Shown here in pieces: positions 1 through 8,233 of a stretch of 37,792 nt of DNA. Location of the stretch: IMG/VR virus record IMGVR_UViG_3300013212_000045, positions 1-37,792 of that record; one strand, 5' to 3'. This stretch comes from a virus. A program made the position numbers and the translations under genes. The notes under the pieces are model-generated. The model saw only the letters and a program-made list of their open reading frames with translations. It was not told where the DNA came from and searched no databases. Position 1 is the stretch's first letter; each line of letters begins with the position of its first letter.

Positions 1-1380
1 AATTTCTAAATAACCACCGTCAGATACTGTTGCTCCTCCGCCAATAAACCAAAAATCATTATCGGCAATAGTTCCTATTATACCTCTTTTTCCTGTTGAT
101 GGTCCAACTATTGTAATATTATCTTTAAATACCGAAGTTCCATTTACATTAAGCATGCCTGTTGGAGCGTCTCCGCCTGTATATTGTCCTAAATGCATTT
201 GCATTAATGGACTAGGTGATTGAATGTAATAACTTCCCGGAATGAGCGGATTTAAGTCTCCAGTATTTAATGTTGGATATGTATCTCTAGGATTTACACC
301 ATCTGCAGATTGTATAATATTCAGATTTCTTCCAATAATATAACTTCCTGTATTGTTGCTTGCATGATCCCAGAATATTATCGCTTGTTCGCTCAGCGAC
401 ATGTTTCTATTACCTAAAGAATCAAATATTTCAAATAAGGTTTCTGCATAAAAACTTTTAGCTGACGCTATACCAGTAATAGATATATCACTTGCCTGCA
501 TTTCATCTGAAAATAAGGATGGTCCATTTATTGTAAGATTATTAACATTGCTTGTTAAGGTTACATTATCTATCCAAACAGTATCGGTTCCGCCTGCAAA
601 TCCAAAATCTTTAGAATATACAAATTGTATCGTATGCAATCCGGAGCCATTTATAATAAAAGAATCAGTTGTTGTTGGTATTGATCCAGAATAGGCTTTA
701 ATTATTCTACCATCTACTTTTACAAATAAGTAATCATAGTCCTGTTCGGTTGATGTTCTATACGTGTAAGATAATTTTGTTACGGCTGTTGGAAGATTAT
801 GAGTATACTCTATGCCAGATTTACTCCTATCCGGTATGCTACCTGATTGTGCTTCGCCTGACACGATAGTCCAGTCTGCATCATTACCCGCACTTTGGGT
901 AAATGGGGACATTGTGGCGAAAACATGCGTAAAAAATGGGCTGTTTGCAGTAGCAACTGGGTTAATAATAACCGATCCTAGTATGTCTAATTTAGCGTTA
1001 GCATTTGGGGTAATAGTTCCAATTCCTACACTTGTTCCATTATCAAAAATTGTAGAATCTCCTATTGTAGTTCCGCTTGTAAATTTAGCCACTCTATTAA
1101 GTGTACCAGATATAGTACTAGCACCGCTTGTTAGTAAAGTCCATGCAGATGTTGTAGTAGCCGCAGTATTAGATCCACTTAAATAATATATTTTACTAGT
1201 AGAAGTTTCTAATAATAGAGAATAATTTGTTTTAAGTTTATCAGGAATACTTGCGAATGCTGCGTTTAAGCTAGAATTATCAAAAGTTGTCACAGATCGA
1301 ATACCACCTCTAGAATCAGTGATATCTGTTATTGAAAATAGTGGGTTACTATGCTGGAGTTGATCGCCTAATGTAATCAT
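1..1380 (-). CDS. Phage tail-fibre/structural protein, C-terminus beyond window
   Basis: An open frame runs from an ATG at 1378-1380 to the window edge with no stop (460 codons visible). My translation begins MITLGDQLQHSNPLFSITD. It contains a segment of the kind GTSVGIGT..PNAKLDI, which recurs in trimeric phage tail fibres ahead of beta-rich shaft or tip domains, and it is rich in S, T, N and G. It lies directly downstream of the collagen-like fibre gene (18 bases apart), which fits a tail-fibre operon. No catalytic motif is visible. The end of the gene, where a chaperone or receptor-binding tip would be expected, lies outside the window. Confidence 0.75.
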   Translation of the reverse strand, partial: MITLGDQLQHSNPLFSITDITDSRGGIRSVTTFDNSSLNAAFASIPDKLKTNYSLLLETSTSKIYYLSGSNTAATTTSAWTLLTSGASTISGTLNRVAKFTSGTTIGDSTIFDNGTSVGIGTITPNANAKLDILGSVIINPVATANSPFFTHVFATMSPFTQSAGNDADWTIVSGEAQSGSIPDRSKSGIEYTHNLPTAVTKLSYTYRTSTEQDYDYLFVKVDGRIIKAYSGSIPTTTDSFIINGSGLHTIQFVYSKDFGFAGGTDTVWIDNVTLTSNVNNLTINGPSLFSDEMQASDISITGIASAKSFYAETLFEIFDSLGNRNMSLSEQAIIFWDHASNNTGSYIIGRNLNIIQSADGVNPRDTYPTLNTGDLNPLIPGSYYIQSPSPLMQMHLGQYTGGDAPTGMLNVNGTSVFKDNITIVGPSTGKRGIIGTIADNDFWFIGGGATVSDGGYLEI

Positions 1381-1398
1381 ATTAGTATTGTTTTTTCT

Positions 1399-3828
1399 TT
1401 ATTGTGTTGTTATTGCAGTATTCCATGTGTTATCTGCATTTGATACGTATAGTTTATATGCTACAGAAATTCCAGTAAGAGTTACAATTGTTATATTATT
1501 TGTAGCCCTAGTGAATGCTCCAACTTGATTAATAGTAGAACCTGTAACTGTTAATTGCGTTAGGTTATTATAACTTGCAGGATATGCAAATACTACTCTC
1601 CAACCAGCTCCTCTACCTGCGGTAGCCCCGTCATTAACTGTAAATGTTTGAGATTGAGTACCAAATCTATAATTTTGAAAATTTTGAATATCTGTCGCGG
1701 AAATAGTATCTATAGTTGCTTGAGGTATTGGTAGGGATGTTGGTCCAACTTGCATATAACCCCAATAAAATAAATCTTGAAAACTTAATGATGTTGAAGC
1801 TCCGGATCCATCAGTTCCTGTAGCTCTTACAATTTGATATGGTGTTGATGTGCCAGAAGTTATTAATCCCGTTCTTGGTTTTGTTAATCCTATTGAATAC
1901 GATGTATTTGTTGATAACCCCGTGGCTGTAAGTGTACTACTAGTTGCATTGGCGACGGGTAGAGTTGGACTAAAGGTGTAACTTCCACTGACTGCAGTTT
2001 GATAACCTTGAGTTGTAGTTTTAACAGGAATTGTAGCAGTTCCACTAAAATTTACCTTTGCGCCAGTAGGAACAATCAAGCTTAAATTTGTGTTTGCTCC
2101 AGCACCTCCAATATCTGTGGTACCGATAGTGGTAGATGGAAATATGGTAGTTCCATTATTTTTATATATTAACCAACTAGAAGATACTGATGGTACAACT
2201 ATTGTTGTTGCGTCTAACTGTAGGCTTAACTGTGAACTTGCTACTGTAAAATCACTATTGTATGATAGAATTAAAGGATCTCCTACTGATGTTCCAGCAC
2301 CGCTTAATGGAGCTGTTTTGTAGATTGTAGATAATCCTTGGTCTCCCTGAACTCCTCGAGCACCTTGGACCCCTTGAATGCCTTGAGCACCTTGAGCACC
2401 TTGGACCCCTTGAGCACCTTGAGCACCTTGGACCCCTTGAGCACCTTGGACCCCTTGAGGTCCTATAGGTCCTCCATAAGAAGGTGAGAATACATATTGT
2501 CTTCCTACTACAAATGAACCATACCCGCTAACCCAGTTGCATTCTAAAACTTTCCATGGAGCATCAAGCACATCAGTAATTAAGTATGTTGCTATAACTG
2601 TTTGGTCAATAACATCCCGTACCTGTAGGTTAACAACACGCCCGCTAGCGGCATAAAAATCTATGTCATTTAGCCAATTTGTTTGATTAGCTCCGTTAGA
2701 ATCAATATCACTTAAAGCAAAAGTATTATTACTGTTAACAGCTGAATTCGAAAATATAAAACTTCCATTACTAGGGCCACCTTCACCTGATGCTTCACAA
2801 AGCCATCTTGCTGAATTAGCACCATCAAATCCGCCATCACCTTGAAAACCTTGAGGTCCTTGGGCACCTTGAATACCTTGGACTCCTTGAGGTCCTTGTT
2901 CTCCTTGGTCTCCTTGAGTACCTTGAGCACCTGCTTTTGCATATGATAATATAAGTTCAGTACCTACCGGCCATGAAGCTCCAATTTCCGATACAGTTCC
3001 TCCAATATATAATAATTGAATAGTATTATATGTTCCGGTACTTACACCAGTTATTTTATAGTCTAAATATTCAGTTGTTCTACCTGGTCTGGTAATTCTT
3101 AAACTTCCTTTAGGTGTAATCATTGAAGTAAACCAGGCTGATGTATTACCTAAATCAGCGTCGGTATTACTTACTATAATCGTAAGCGTTGGGCTAGGAA
3201 GGGTTGTTATATTACTAAATGTAATTGCCTTTGATGCAACACTAATTCCATTATAATTTCCTACTAAAAATCTTAAACTGTCTCCACCATAATTTCCAAC
3301 AGAACCCTGTGTTCCTTGGACTCCTTGGACTCCTTGGATTCCTTGAGCACCTTGATTTCCTTGAGGTCCAGCAACTCCAGGAGTTCCAGGTGTGCCTATT
3401 GCAGATGGTCCTTGTGCTCCTTGCCGACCTTGTGCTCCTTGTCGACCTTGCGTTCCTTGAGCACCTTGTGTTCCTTGCGCACCTTGGTAACCTTGAGGTC
3501 CTCGTTGGCCTTGGTCTCCTGTTGTTGTAGCAACTGCAGCGGGTATCCATACTCTGTCTCCAATAAGGGCTCCTGCACCTATTAGAACTGTATCATCTGA
3601 GGTTACAATATATAATTTAAGTACTTTTTCAACATCATCATCAACATTAATAGTTCCATCATTATTAGTTCCCATTACCCTGAATCCATGAATAACTTGT
3701 CCAATTAAATCCAAGTTGTAATCCATTTCTGGGTGAAATAAGGCTCTTCCAAGTTCTCCAGGATATAAAGGGTCGTAATTACCCAATGGTCCGCGTTCTC
3801 CAGAATTTTGTAAATTATCTTGTGGCAT
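1399..3828 (-). CDS. Collagen-like phage fibre/adhesin protein (809 aa)
   Basis: The protein has an N-terminal non-repetitive region (about residues 1-100) that may attach to the virion. Three collagen-like blocks of Gly-X-Gln/Pro triplets follow, near residues 101-178, 299-333 and 455-500, separated by two beta-rich globular segments. A Ser/Thr-rich C-terminal region of about 300 residues ends the protein. The triplets are mostly GAQ, GTQ, GVQ, GIQ and GPQ. Collagen triplets in phage proteins form trimeric rods in fibres, so a role in a tail or head fibre that touches the host surface is likely. The start is an ATG just after the preceding gene; a TATAAATA octamer lies at 3835-3842 but overlaps that gene's last codons. 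Confidence 0.85.
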   Translation of the reverse strand: MPQDNLQNSGERGPLGNYDPLYPGELGRALFHPEMDYNLDLIGQVIHGFRVMGTNNDGTINVDDDVEKVLKLYIVTSDDTVLIGAGALIGDRVWIPAAVATTTGDQGQRGPQGYQGAQGTQGAQGTQGRQGAQGRQGAQGPSAIGTPGTPGVAGPQGNQGAQGIQGVQGVQGTQGSVGNYGGDSLRFLVGNYNGISVASKAITFSNITTLPSPTLTIIVSNTDADLGNTSAWFTSMITPKGSLRITRPGRTTEYLDYKITGVSTGTYNTIQLLYIGGTVSEIGASWPVGTELILSYAKAGAQGTQGDQGEQGPQGVQGIQGAQGPQGFQGDGGFDGANSARWLCEASGEGGPSNGSFIFSNSAVNSNNTFALSDIDSNGANQTNWLNDIDFYAASGRVVNLQVRDVIDQTVIATYLITDVLDAPWKVLECNWVSGYGSFVVGRQYVFSPSYGGPIGPQGVQGAQGVQGAQGAQGVQGAQGAQGIQGVQGARGVQGDQGLSTIYKTAPLSGAGTSVGDPLILSYNSDFTVASSQLSLQLDATTIVVPSVSSSWLIYKNNGTTIFPSTTIGTTDIGGAGANTNLSLIVPTGAKVNFSGTATIPVKTTTQGYQTAVSGSYTFSPTLPVANATSSTLTATGLSTNTSYSIGLTKPRTGLITSGTSTPYQIVRATGTDGSGASTSLSFQDLFYWGYMQVGPTSLPIPQATIDTISATDIQNFQNYRFGTQSQTFTVNDGATAGRGAGWRVVFAYPASYNNLTQLTVTGSTINQVGAFTRATNNITIVTLTGISVAYKLYVSNADNTWNTAITTQ
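2338..2472 (-). repeat. Collagen-triplet DNA repeat, block 3
   Basis: Nearly perfect tandem 9-base units (GGT GCT CAA and relatives on the coding strand) encode the third Gly-X-Gln block of the fibre. Blocks this uniform can gain or lose units by slippage, so fibre length may vary between related phages. Confidence 0.85.
2830..2935 (-). repeat. Collagen-triplet DNA repeat, block 2
   Basis: Repeats of the same 9-base type encode the short second Gly-X-Gln block. This block is less uniform than block 3. Confidence 0.75.
3301..3519 (-). repeat. Collagen-triplet DNA repeat, block 1
   Basis: This is the longest collagen-coding run. It includes GPS, GTP and GVA triplets, so it is less uniform than block 3. 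It encodes the first rod segment after the N-terminal domain. Confidence 0.8.
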
Positions 3829-3833
3829 GCTCT

Positions 3834-4343
3834 TTATTTATATTTATTATATAGTTTCTTTAATTTTTCTATAGAACTTTGAAAATAGACTGAAATATAA
3901 CCACAATCAATATAGTCATATTGTAGTAAGATATATTCATCAAGTTTAAAACTATCAAAAAGTTCTTTGACTTCAATCATGTCAATTAAATATCCTCTAT
4001 TTAGATTTAAAATTGAAATTTCATTAATATTTGAAGTTTTTGTTATAAACTCTCCTTCTGAATTATAGACCAAATTTTTATCTGTGTCATTTTTATCAAA
4101 ACTAAATGATTTTAATTCAAAAAGATTAAGTGACTTACAATCTAAATTTTCAAATCCAGAAGGGTTTGCCCATCGCTCAATAAATGCTATTAGAATATCA
4201 ATATTCCCGAATTTAACAGTTTTAGTAACATCGGTGTGATGTTCCCTGATAGAAAAAAGCATATTGAAAACTGGACCCTCATTCTGTTGAATTTGGTCCA
4301 GGTATTTTAGTGCAATATTAAGAGATATTCTGTCAAGTATCAT
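3834..4343 (-). CDS. Hypothetical protein (169 aa)
   Basis: I do not recognise a family. The protein is soluble, with mixed helix and strand propensity and no signal peptide, membrane segment or metal motif. Its C-terminus is Lys/Tyr rich (KLKKLYNKYK). The ATG follows the stop codon of the preceding gene with no gap, and the next gene starts 5 bases after its own stop, so it is probably co-expressed with the collagen-like fibre gene. A small fibre-assembly or baseplate role is possible from position only. Confidence 0.65.
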   Translation of the reverse strand: MILDRISLNIALKYLDQIQQNEGPVFNMLFSIREHHTDVTKTVKFGNIDILIAFIERWANPSGFENLDCKSLNLFELKSFSFDKNDTDKNLVYNSEGEFITKTSNINEISILNLNRGYLIDMIEVKELFDSFKLDEYILLQYDYIDCGYISVYFQSSIEKLKKLYNKYK

Positions 4344-4727
4344 TTATTGGAAATATTTTCTTAAAAGGAATGTAACTACAGCACCGCTTGTTCCTAATAG
4401 AGCAATAAGTACCTTAACAACACCATTTTTCCATCTGACAAGAGATTTATGTTCTTCAATTAGTTTATCCCGTTTAACAATCCAATCCTCTTGTTCCTGT
4501 CTAAATTCTGAATTCTTTTTATTTTCCACAATTACACCATCAAAGGGATTCAAGAGTTGTTTTTTTAATCCTTTAATCTCTTCTTTCATTTCATTTTGAT
4601 TCTCCATTAATTTTCCTAGAGTGTTCTCTATTTGAATATAATTAGGGTCTTCAATTCGTCTTTTAAACGAAGAAAACAAATCATATAGTTCAAGAATCAT
4701 TTCTTGTGGGCTGCGGTCTTGCTTCAT
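4344..4727 (-). CDS. Coiled-coil protein with C-terminal membrane anchor (127 aa)
   Basis: I start it at the ATG at 4725-4727; a longer frame would need a TTG start. Residues 1-95 are charged and helical (coiled coil likely). Residues about 100-122 (VVKVLIALLGTSGAVVTFLL) form one membrane segment followed by a short basic tail (RKYFQ). This layout resembles tail-anchored phage proteins such as XhlA-type haemolysin or holin-associated proteins, but no specific signature is present. It is the first gene downstream of the hairpin-borne promoter at 4740-4779 and the TATAAATA at 4799-4806. Confidence 0.7.
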   Translation of the reverse strand: MKQDRSPQEMILELYDLFSSFKRRIEDPNYIQIENTLGKLMENQNEMKEEIKGLKKQLLNPFDGVIVENKKNSEFRQEQEDWIVKRDKLIEEHKSLVRWKNGVVKVLIALLGTSGAVVTFLLRKYFQ

Positions 4728-4739
4728 ATACAACAATTG

Positions 4740-4779
4740 GGTCTTTTTGGTCTATGTTATATATCAGACTAAAAAGACC
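4740..4779 (-). promoter_or_regulatory. 14-bp hairpin with GATATATAA motif in its loop
   Basis: On the minus strand GGTCTTTTTAGTCT pairs with AGACCAAAAAGACC (13 Watson-Crick pairs plus one wobble). The 12-base loop is GATATATAACAT, which holds the GATATATAA motif found upstream of other genes here. It sits between the stop at 4810 and the start at 4727. It may stop read-through transcripts, or it may mask the leader in them while a promoter in the loop starts a shorter, open mRNA. Confidence 0.6.
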
Positions 4780-4798
4780 TAATGTGGGTATTACTATG

Positions 4799-4806
4799 TA
4801 TTTATA
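4799..4806 (-). promoter_or_regulatory. T4-type late promoter octamer TATAAATA
   Basis: An exact TATAAATA, continuing as TATAAATACATAG on the minus strand, lies 3 bases after the stop of the gene ending at 4810 and about 70 bases upstream of the 4727 start. T4 late promoters consist of this octamer at -10 with no -35 box. Confidence 0.6.
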
Positions 4807-4809
4807 GGA

Positions 4810-5154
4810 TTATTTGCGTAACTTTGCGGTAAAGTTATGGGCTCCTTTTGGAAGTGTTTGGTCGTATGGTCCTAAGGCCTTTCCATCTTGTACTAATTTA
4901 ATAGCTTCTTTGTCTGAAGTTGCTTCAACCTCCCAATCCCAGTCCATTCCGTTTTTATCATCAAAAAAGACTGTGTATTTATCTTTCTTTGCTTCATCAA
5001 TTCCAGAGCCAATTTCAGGAGTTCCATAGTGTGCAATCCATTCTTCTCTAGACATGTTTGCGGCTTGAGCCTGCATTCCTAAGAAATCATACTCGTGAAG
5101 AACTGTTGCAGTGGCTTCATCAATGAACTCTTCAAATAATTTTACTTTTTTCAT
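4810..5154 (-). CDS. Predicted head-packaged internal protein with capsid-targeting peptide (114 aa)
   Basis: The N-terminus MKKVKLFEEFIDEA matches the capsid-targeting peptide of T4 internal proteins (MKTYQEFIAEA). It has the T4 prohead-protease cleavage pattern (I/L/V)-X-E: IDE followed by Ala. Cutting there would leave a mature product of about 101 residues containing YTVFFDDKNGMDWDWEVEAT, a small beta/alpha fold I do not recognise. Three neighbours (5162-5710, 6168-7019, 7031-7675) share this start, and the first 30 bases are almost the same as those of the next gene, so the leader looks duplicated. It is likely made late, packaged in the head and injected; the mature function is unknown. 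Confidence 0.75.
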   Translation of the reverse strand: MKKVKLFEEFIDEATATVLHEYDFLGMQAQAANMSREEWIAHYGTPEIGSGIDEAKKDKYTVFFDDKNGMDWDWEVEATSDKEAIKLVQDGKALGPYDQTLPKGAHNFTAKLRK

Positions 5155-5161
5155 ATCTTTA

Positions 5162-5710
5162 TTAATTTTTTGGCCAGATCATTAGAGTTCCTGGATCGTT
5201 CCATTCTAACCACCAACCTGTTTTTTCAACTGTTGTTCTAAACTGTTTTAGTACTCCATTAGCATATTTTGCTGAGTTGCTGTAGTAATCAAAAATTGGA
5301 TTACCTCCAAGTTCTTCTCCATTATCACCTGCGATCCAAATTCCTTCAGTTTGTCCGTTGAATTCCTCAGAAGTTCGAACAGTTTTAAGTTTGTATTTAG
5401 TTTCTAATAGGTTCATCAATTCGTCTCTAGTAGAATTTTTTGCTTCATTAGTAACTGCTTCATTCCAAACTACTCCACCTCCAACATCTTCAATATGAAA
5501 CTTGGCTCTTGGAAATTCTTTACGCATTGCTTCAAATTTTGCCGGTAAGAGGTCTCTAATATCTACAATCTCTTGTCCAACTACTTTATTATATTCAATA
5601 GCAACTATAGTCCATGGACCACTTTCTCCAGCCTTAACACCTTTCATCATTTTACCCCAAGAAGTCGTGGCTTCTTCGATGTATTGTTCAAATAATTTTA
5701 CTTTTTTCAT
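5162..5710 (-). CDS. Predicted head-packaged internal protein with capsid-targeting peptide (182 aa)
   Basis: It begins MKKVKLFEQYIEEATTS, a capsid-targeting type peptide with a candidate cleavage site IEE followed by Ala. The rest (WGKMMKGVKAGESGPWTIVAIEYNK and onward) is a soluble mixed fold with a basic N-terminal half, and I recognise no known domain. The leader DNA, including the bases before the ATG (AAAGATATG), is nearly the same as for the gene at 4810-5154. It ends 7 bases before that gene starts, so they form one transcription unit. Confidence 0.75.
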   Translation of the reverse strand: MKKVKLFEQYIEEATTSWGKMMKGVKAGESGPWTIVAIEYNKVVGQEIVDIRDLLPAKFEAMRKEFPRAKFHIEDVGGGVVWNEAVTNEAKNSTRDELMNLLETKYKLKTVRTSEEFNGQTEGIWIAGDNGEELGGNPIFDYYSNSAKYANGVLKQFRTTVEKTGWWLEWNDPGTLMIWPKN

Positions 5711-5729
5711 ATCTTTGTTTTATTATATA

Positions 5730-6155
5730 TTAAATAAAAAGGAGTAGTACTACTCGTTTGCCAGTATGTGGTTCAACTTTATGCCATTCATCTGACGTGT
5801 GAGCTGCAATATCATAAAGGTCTCTTTCTACAATGATGGGTTCTTCTTTATTATAAAGAGTTTCACCACCTTCAAATTCTTGAGTAGATGTTAATAATAT
5901 CGAACATCCGACTTGACACCATAACATATGATTGTTAGTTCCAGTATCAATATGCCAATCATGTCCTTTGGGAGAATGTTCTACTCTCCAATAAGATTCT
6001 GGTTTAATTACAAAATCAAAATGCTCTCTAAGAGTACTAACAATTTTTAAAATTGTTGGATTAGTTTCACGGGATATTGGAATAGAAAAAGCATCACCAT
6101 TTGGTAATGATTCATGGTCTTCCTTATTAATAGCATTTTTAATTAGAGTTCTCAT
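5730..6155 (-). CDS. 2-oxoglutarate/Fe(II)-dependent oxygenase, prolyl-4-hydroxylase-like (141 aa)
   Basis: It probably hydroxylates a protein or other substrate using Fe(II), O2 and 2-oxoglutarate. The metal triad is visible: His68-X-Asp70 in DWHIDTG and the distal His125 in EWHKVEPH. Arg134 in TGKRVVLLLF sits where 2-oxoglutarate is bound, 9 residues after the distal His. EFEGGETLY (residues 93-101) is the usual strand motif. The domain is complete but minimal for the family. It sits between two head-protein genes (19 bases on one side, 12 on the other). Such enzymes recur in T4-like phages of aquatic bacteria, usually with unknown targets. Modification of a virion protein is inference. Confidence 0.8.
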   Translation of the reverse strand: MRTLIKNAINKEDHESLPNGDAFSIPISRETNPTILKIVSTLREHFDFVIKPESYWRVEHSPKGHDWHIDTGTNNHMLWCQVGCSILLTSTQEFEGGETLYNKEEPIIVERDLYDIAAHTSDEWHKVEPHTGKRVVLLLFI

Positions 6156-6167
6156 TGCTACCTGATT

Positions 6168-7019
6168 TTATTTCCACTTTAAGTTTAATTCGTCAGTCAT
6201 TGCATCCATTAGGTCATTAAATTTAGACGGATCTTTCATTACTGCTTTTATCTTAGTTTTTATCTCATCATCAGATAGTTTCAAGTTTCTTACCCAACCT
6301 TTAGCATCTGCTAGATTCATCGGGTCTTTAAAGAAATCTTTTGCATTGGTAGATTCACTAACAACAGATTCACTAACTAACTTTCCATTAATAAATAATC
6401 GATAACCTTTTTTACCATCTTGAGTAAATATGTATGATATTCCTTTTCCTGGATTTTCTTTCTTAAGTTTATCCATTTCAAATTTAAGAAGTTCCATATC
6501 GACCTTTTCATTAATATCTACAGATTCTGCGATTGGCTTTTCTGGCATGTATTTGTACTTATTGTAAAGATTATTAGAAAGAATATAACTTTTTACAAAC
6601 TTTTCTAACTGATCAACACTATTAAATATATGTCCGCCGAAATCAATATCATAACCTCTGTAGTATTGGTTATATTTGGCAGCAAGTTTTCCACCGTTCA
6701 TTTTCTCCCATTCTTTCTTAAAAAGAATTTGGTCATTTCCGACAATTTCGTCTGGAAAAACGTCTTTAGATTCATTAATGAACTTTTTTAATAACTTTGG
6801 ATTAGACCGGGTACCATTAATCATGTCTCTAACAACATATTTCTCTGCAGAATTTTTATGTTGAATTACATATTTGGCAAGTTTGTTTCCATCTAAATTA
6901 TTGTCATCAATAAAGTTTTGGGTAGCATCCTGTCCGGTTGCTAGATTAATATGGATTTGATGTGCATCTTGCGAGATTTTCTCAGCAATGAATTGTTCAA
7001 ATAGTTTTACTTTTTTCAT
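6168..7019 (-). CDS. Predicted head-packaged internal protein with capsid-targeting peptide (283 aa)
   Basis: It starts MKKVKLFEQFIAEKISQ; the predicted prohead-protease cut is after IAE at residue 13. It is the longest member of the local set. The body is lysine rich and helical with no recognised catalytic motif. The middle holds INEKVDMELLKFEMDK and the segment GISYIFTQDGKKGYRLFING; the C-terminal 60 residues are helical (DDEIKTKIKAVMKDPSKF). A second IDE/INE-like site near residue 175 could allow further processing. The basic, helical character suits a DNA-associated injected protein, but this is inference. Confidence 0.75.
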   Translation of the reverse strand: MKKVKLFEQFIAEKISQDAHQIHINLATGQDATQNFIDDNNLDGNKLAKYVIQHKNSAEKYVVRDMINGTRSNPKLLKKFINESKDVFPDEIVGNDQILFKKEWEKMNGGKLAAKYNQYYRGYDIDFGGHIFNSVDQLEKFVKSYILSNNLYNKYKYMPEKPIAESVDINEKVDMELLKFEMDKLKKENPGKGISYIFTQDGKKGYRLFINGKLVSESVVSESTNAKDFFKDPMNLADAKGWVRNLKLSDDEIKTKIKAVMKDPSKFNDLMDAMTDELNLKWK

Positions 7020-7030
7020 GAGTACTTATA

Positions 7031-7675
7031 TTATTCTAATTCATATCGGACATCTGCGCCGAGTTTGCCGAATTCTTTATCTAACTCCATTTCAGTTGCA
7101 TCTGCGTCGCGTTGACCTGAGACTTGAAACATAAAATAATTAGGGTATTCTTCAGCGTGAAAAGCAGAACCCTCTAACCAATTAGAAACCATTTGGTGGC
7201 TCTTTTTAGAGGTTGGATATACATATAGTTTGGTATTTCGTTCGTTTACAACACCTTCATTTGTACCTCTCTCATTCCAAATAGTTTGTAACCATGCTTC
7301 TAGTGCTTTAAGCTCTTTAACAGATTTTGGTTTGCCATATTCATCCATGAATTCTTTTCTGAATGCAGTGAAAGAATCTGACTCTTGGGCCATAATATGA
7401 ATGTCTCCCATTTTGGATTCGCCAACAAATGATTCGTTGACTTCAAATCCATCTGCTTGGATTGCTTTCTTAGCCTTACGTAATTCAACCGCATTAGGGG
7501 CTTTAACAACCATCTCTTCAGAATCTATACCAGGCTCTGCAATTGCATCAACTCCAGCATTCATCAGAATATTTTGAATGTATTCTACATCATCTTCATC
7601 AGTGTTGTAATTAAAAGTAAATTTAAATGATTTTCCTTCATTTAAGAACTCTTCGAATAATTGTATGTGTTTCAT
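7031..7675 (-). CDS. Predicted head-packaged internal protein with variant capsid-targeting peptide (214 aa)
   Basis: The N-terminus MKHIQLFEEFLNEGKS is a variant of the shared leader with a predicted cut after LNE. Residues 17-78 (FKFTFNYNTDEDDVEYIQNILMNAGVD and onward) look like a small ferredoxin-like alpha/beta unit. The C-terminal part (residues about 140-214) holds a second alpha/beta unit. I do not recognise the family. It is acidic, unlike the lysine-rich 6168-7019 product. A GATATATAA motif at about 7700 lies just upstream, overlapping the stop codon of the nucleotidase gene. Confidence 0.7.
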   Translation of the reverse strand: MKHIQLFEEFLNEGKSFKFTFNYNTDEDDVEYIQNILMNAGVDAIAEPGIDSEEMVVKAPNAVELRKAKKAIQADGFEVNESFVGESKMGDIHIMAQESDSFTAFRKEFMDEYGKPKSVKELKALEAWLQTIWNERGTNEGVVNERNTKLYVYPTSKKSHQMVSNWLEGSAFHAEEYPNYFMFQVSGQRDADATEMELDKEFGKLGADVRYELE

Positions 7676-7698
7676 AGTATTAATATAATGTGTTTGTT

Positions 7699-8154
7699 TT
7701 ATATATCAAAATTTTCAAGATAGTTTATAACTTGGGCCCAACTCTCAAATCCTGGTTGTCCAAACTGAATCCATTCTCCACGGAATTCGGCAGCTCCATT
7801 ATTTGGACGGTCGTCGATTAAGAAATCTCCAATACAAAGGTCTTTACGATGTGAGATAATTAACCTCTTGTGGGCATATTTGCCCAAGTTCTTTTGCACC
7901 CATCTGCGTTTTGATGAGAAGCTTGTTGCATTACTCCAAGGTGCAGTCGTGAGGAAATAAATGTCAAATTTATCCCATAGGTATTTAACCGCTTCAATAG
8001 CACCTGGAATAGGTTCAGGGTCTTCAAAAAGTTCTTTGTCGATTGAAGTTAACCTCCCAAGTTTTTCAACTGCATTGGGTCCATGTCTACGGATTGCATG
8101 GCTCTCTAAGTCTACCATTACCCCGTCTAAATCAATGTAAAGTATTTTTTTCAT
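7699..8154 (-). CDS. HAD-family 5'(3')-deoxyribonucleotidase-like protein (151 aa)
   Basis: It has the HAD catalytic motif I DLDGV (Asp8 nucleophile, Asp10 acid/base), motif II Ser/Thr in YFLTTAP (about residue 71), and the acidic motif IV in FLIDDRPNNG (about residues 116-125). The order and length fit the NT5C family, which dephosphorylates deoxynucleoside monophosphates and here could act in salvage of degraded host DNA or in pool control. It is the first gene after the promoter module at 8172-8204, so it is likely expressed early, unlike the head-protein genes downstream. Confidence 0.8.
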   Translation of the reverse strand: MKKILYIDLDGVMVDLESHAIRRHGPNAVEKLGRLTSIDKELFEDPEPIPGAIEAVKYLWDKFDIYFLTTAPWSNATSFSSKRRWVQKNLGKYAHKRLIISHRKDLCIGDFLIDDRPNNGAAEFRGEWIQFGQPGFESWAQVINYLENFDI

Positions 8155-8171
8155 AGTGTTTTAATTATAAT

Positions 8172-8204
8172 GTAAATATAAACAAAAAACCTGACACGGT
8201 AAAA
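8172..8204 (-). promoter_or_regulatory. Phage promoter module, copy 1
   Basis: The minus strand carries the core TATATTTACAT, 16 bases downstream of TTTTACCG. The same pair recurs at seven other places in the window, always just upstream of a gene. TATATTTA resembles the Bacteroidota -7 box TAnnTTTG. The upstream box lies in the loop of the terminator hairpin at 8190-8211. Confidence 0.7.
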
Positions 8205-8211
8205 TGTCAGG
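8190..8211 (-). terminator. Terminator hairpin overlapping promoter copy 1
   Basis: CCTGACA pairs with TGTCAGG around an 8-base loop (TTTTACCG on the minus strand), followed by TTTTTT. It ends transcripts of the 8234-8476 gene. The same hairpin recurs at 37031-37052. Confidence 0.75.
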
Positions 8212-8233
8212 TTGATTATTTTCAAAAAAGTTA

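Noticed and set aside
2338-3519. Short regular repeats that could suggest a CRISPR array
   Set aside because: The 9-base units have no spacers and encode an unbroken Gly-X-Gln reading frame in the fibre protein.
812-3585. Open frames on the plus strand across the fibre genes
   Set aside because: They are antisense to long coding frames, and those over the collagen repeats are low-complexity by-products of the repeat.
1-3828. Diversity-generating retroelement acting on a fibre gene
   Set aside because: No reverse transcriptase or template-repeat pair is visible in the window.
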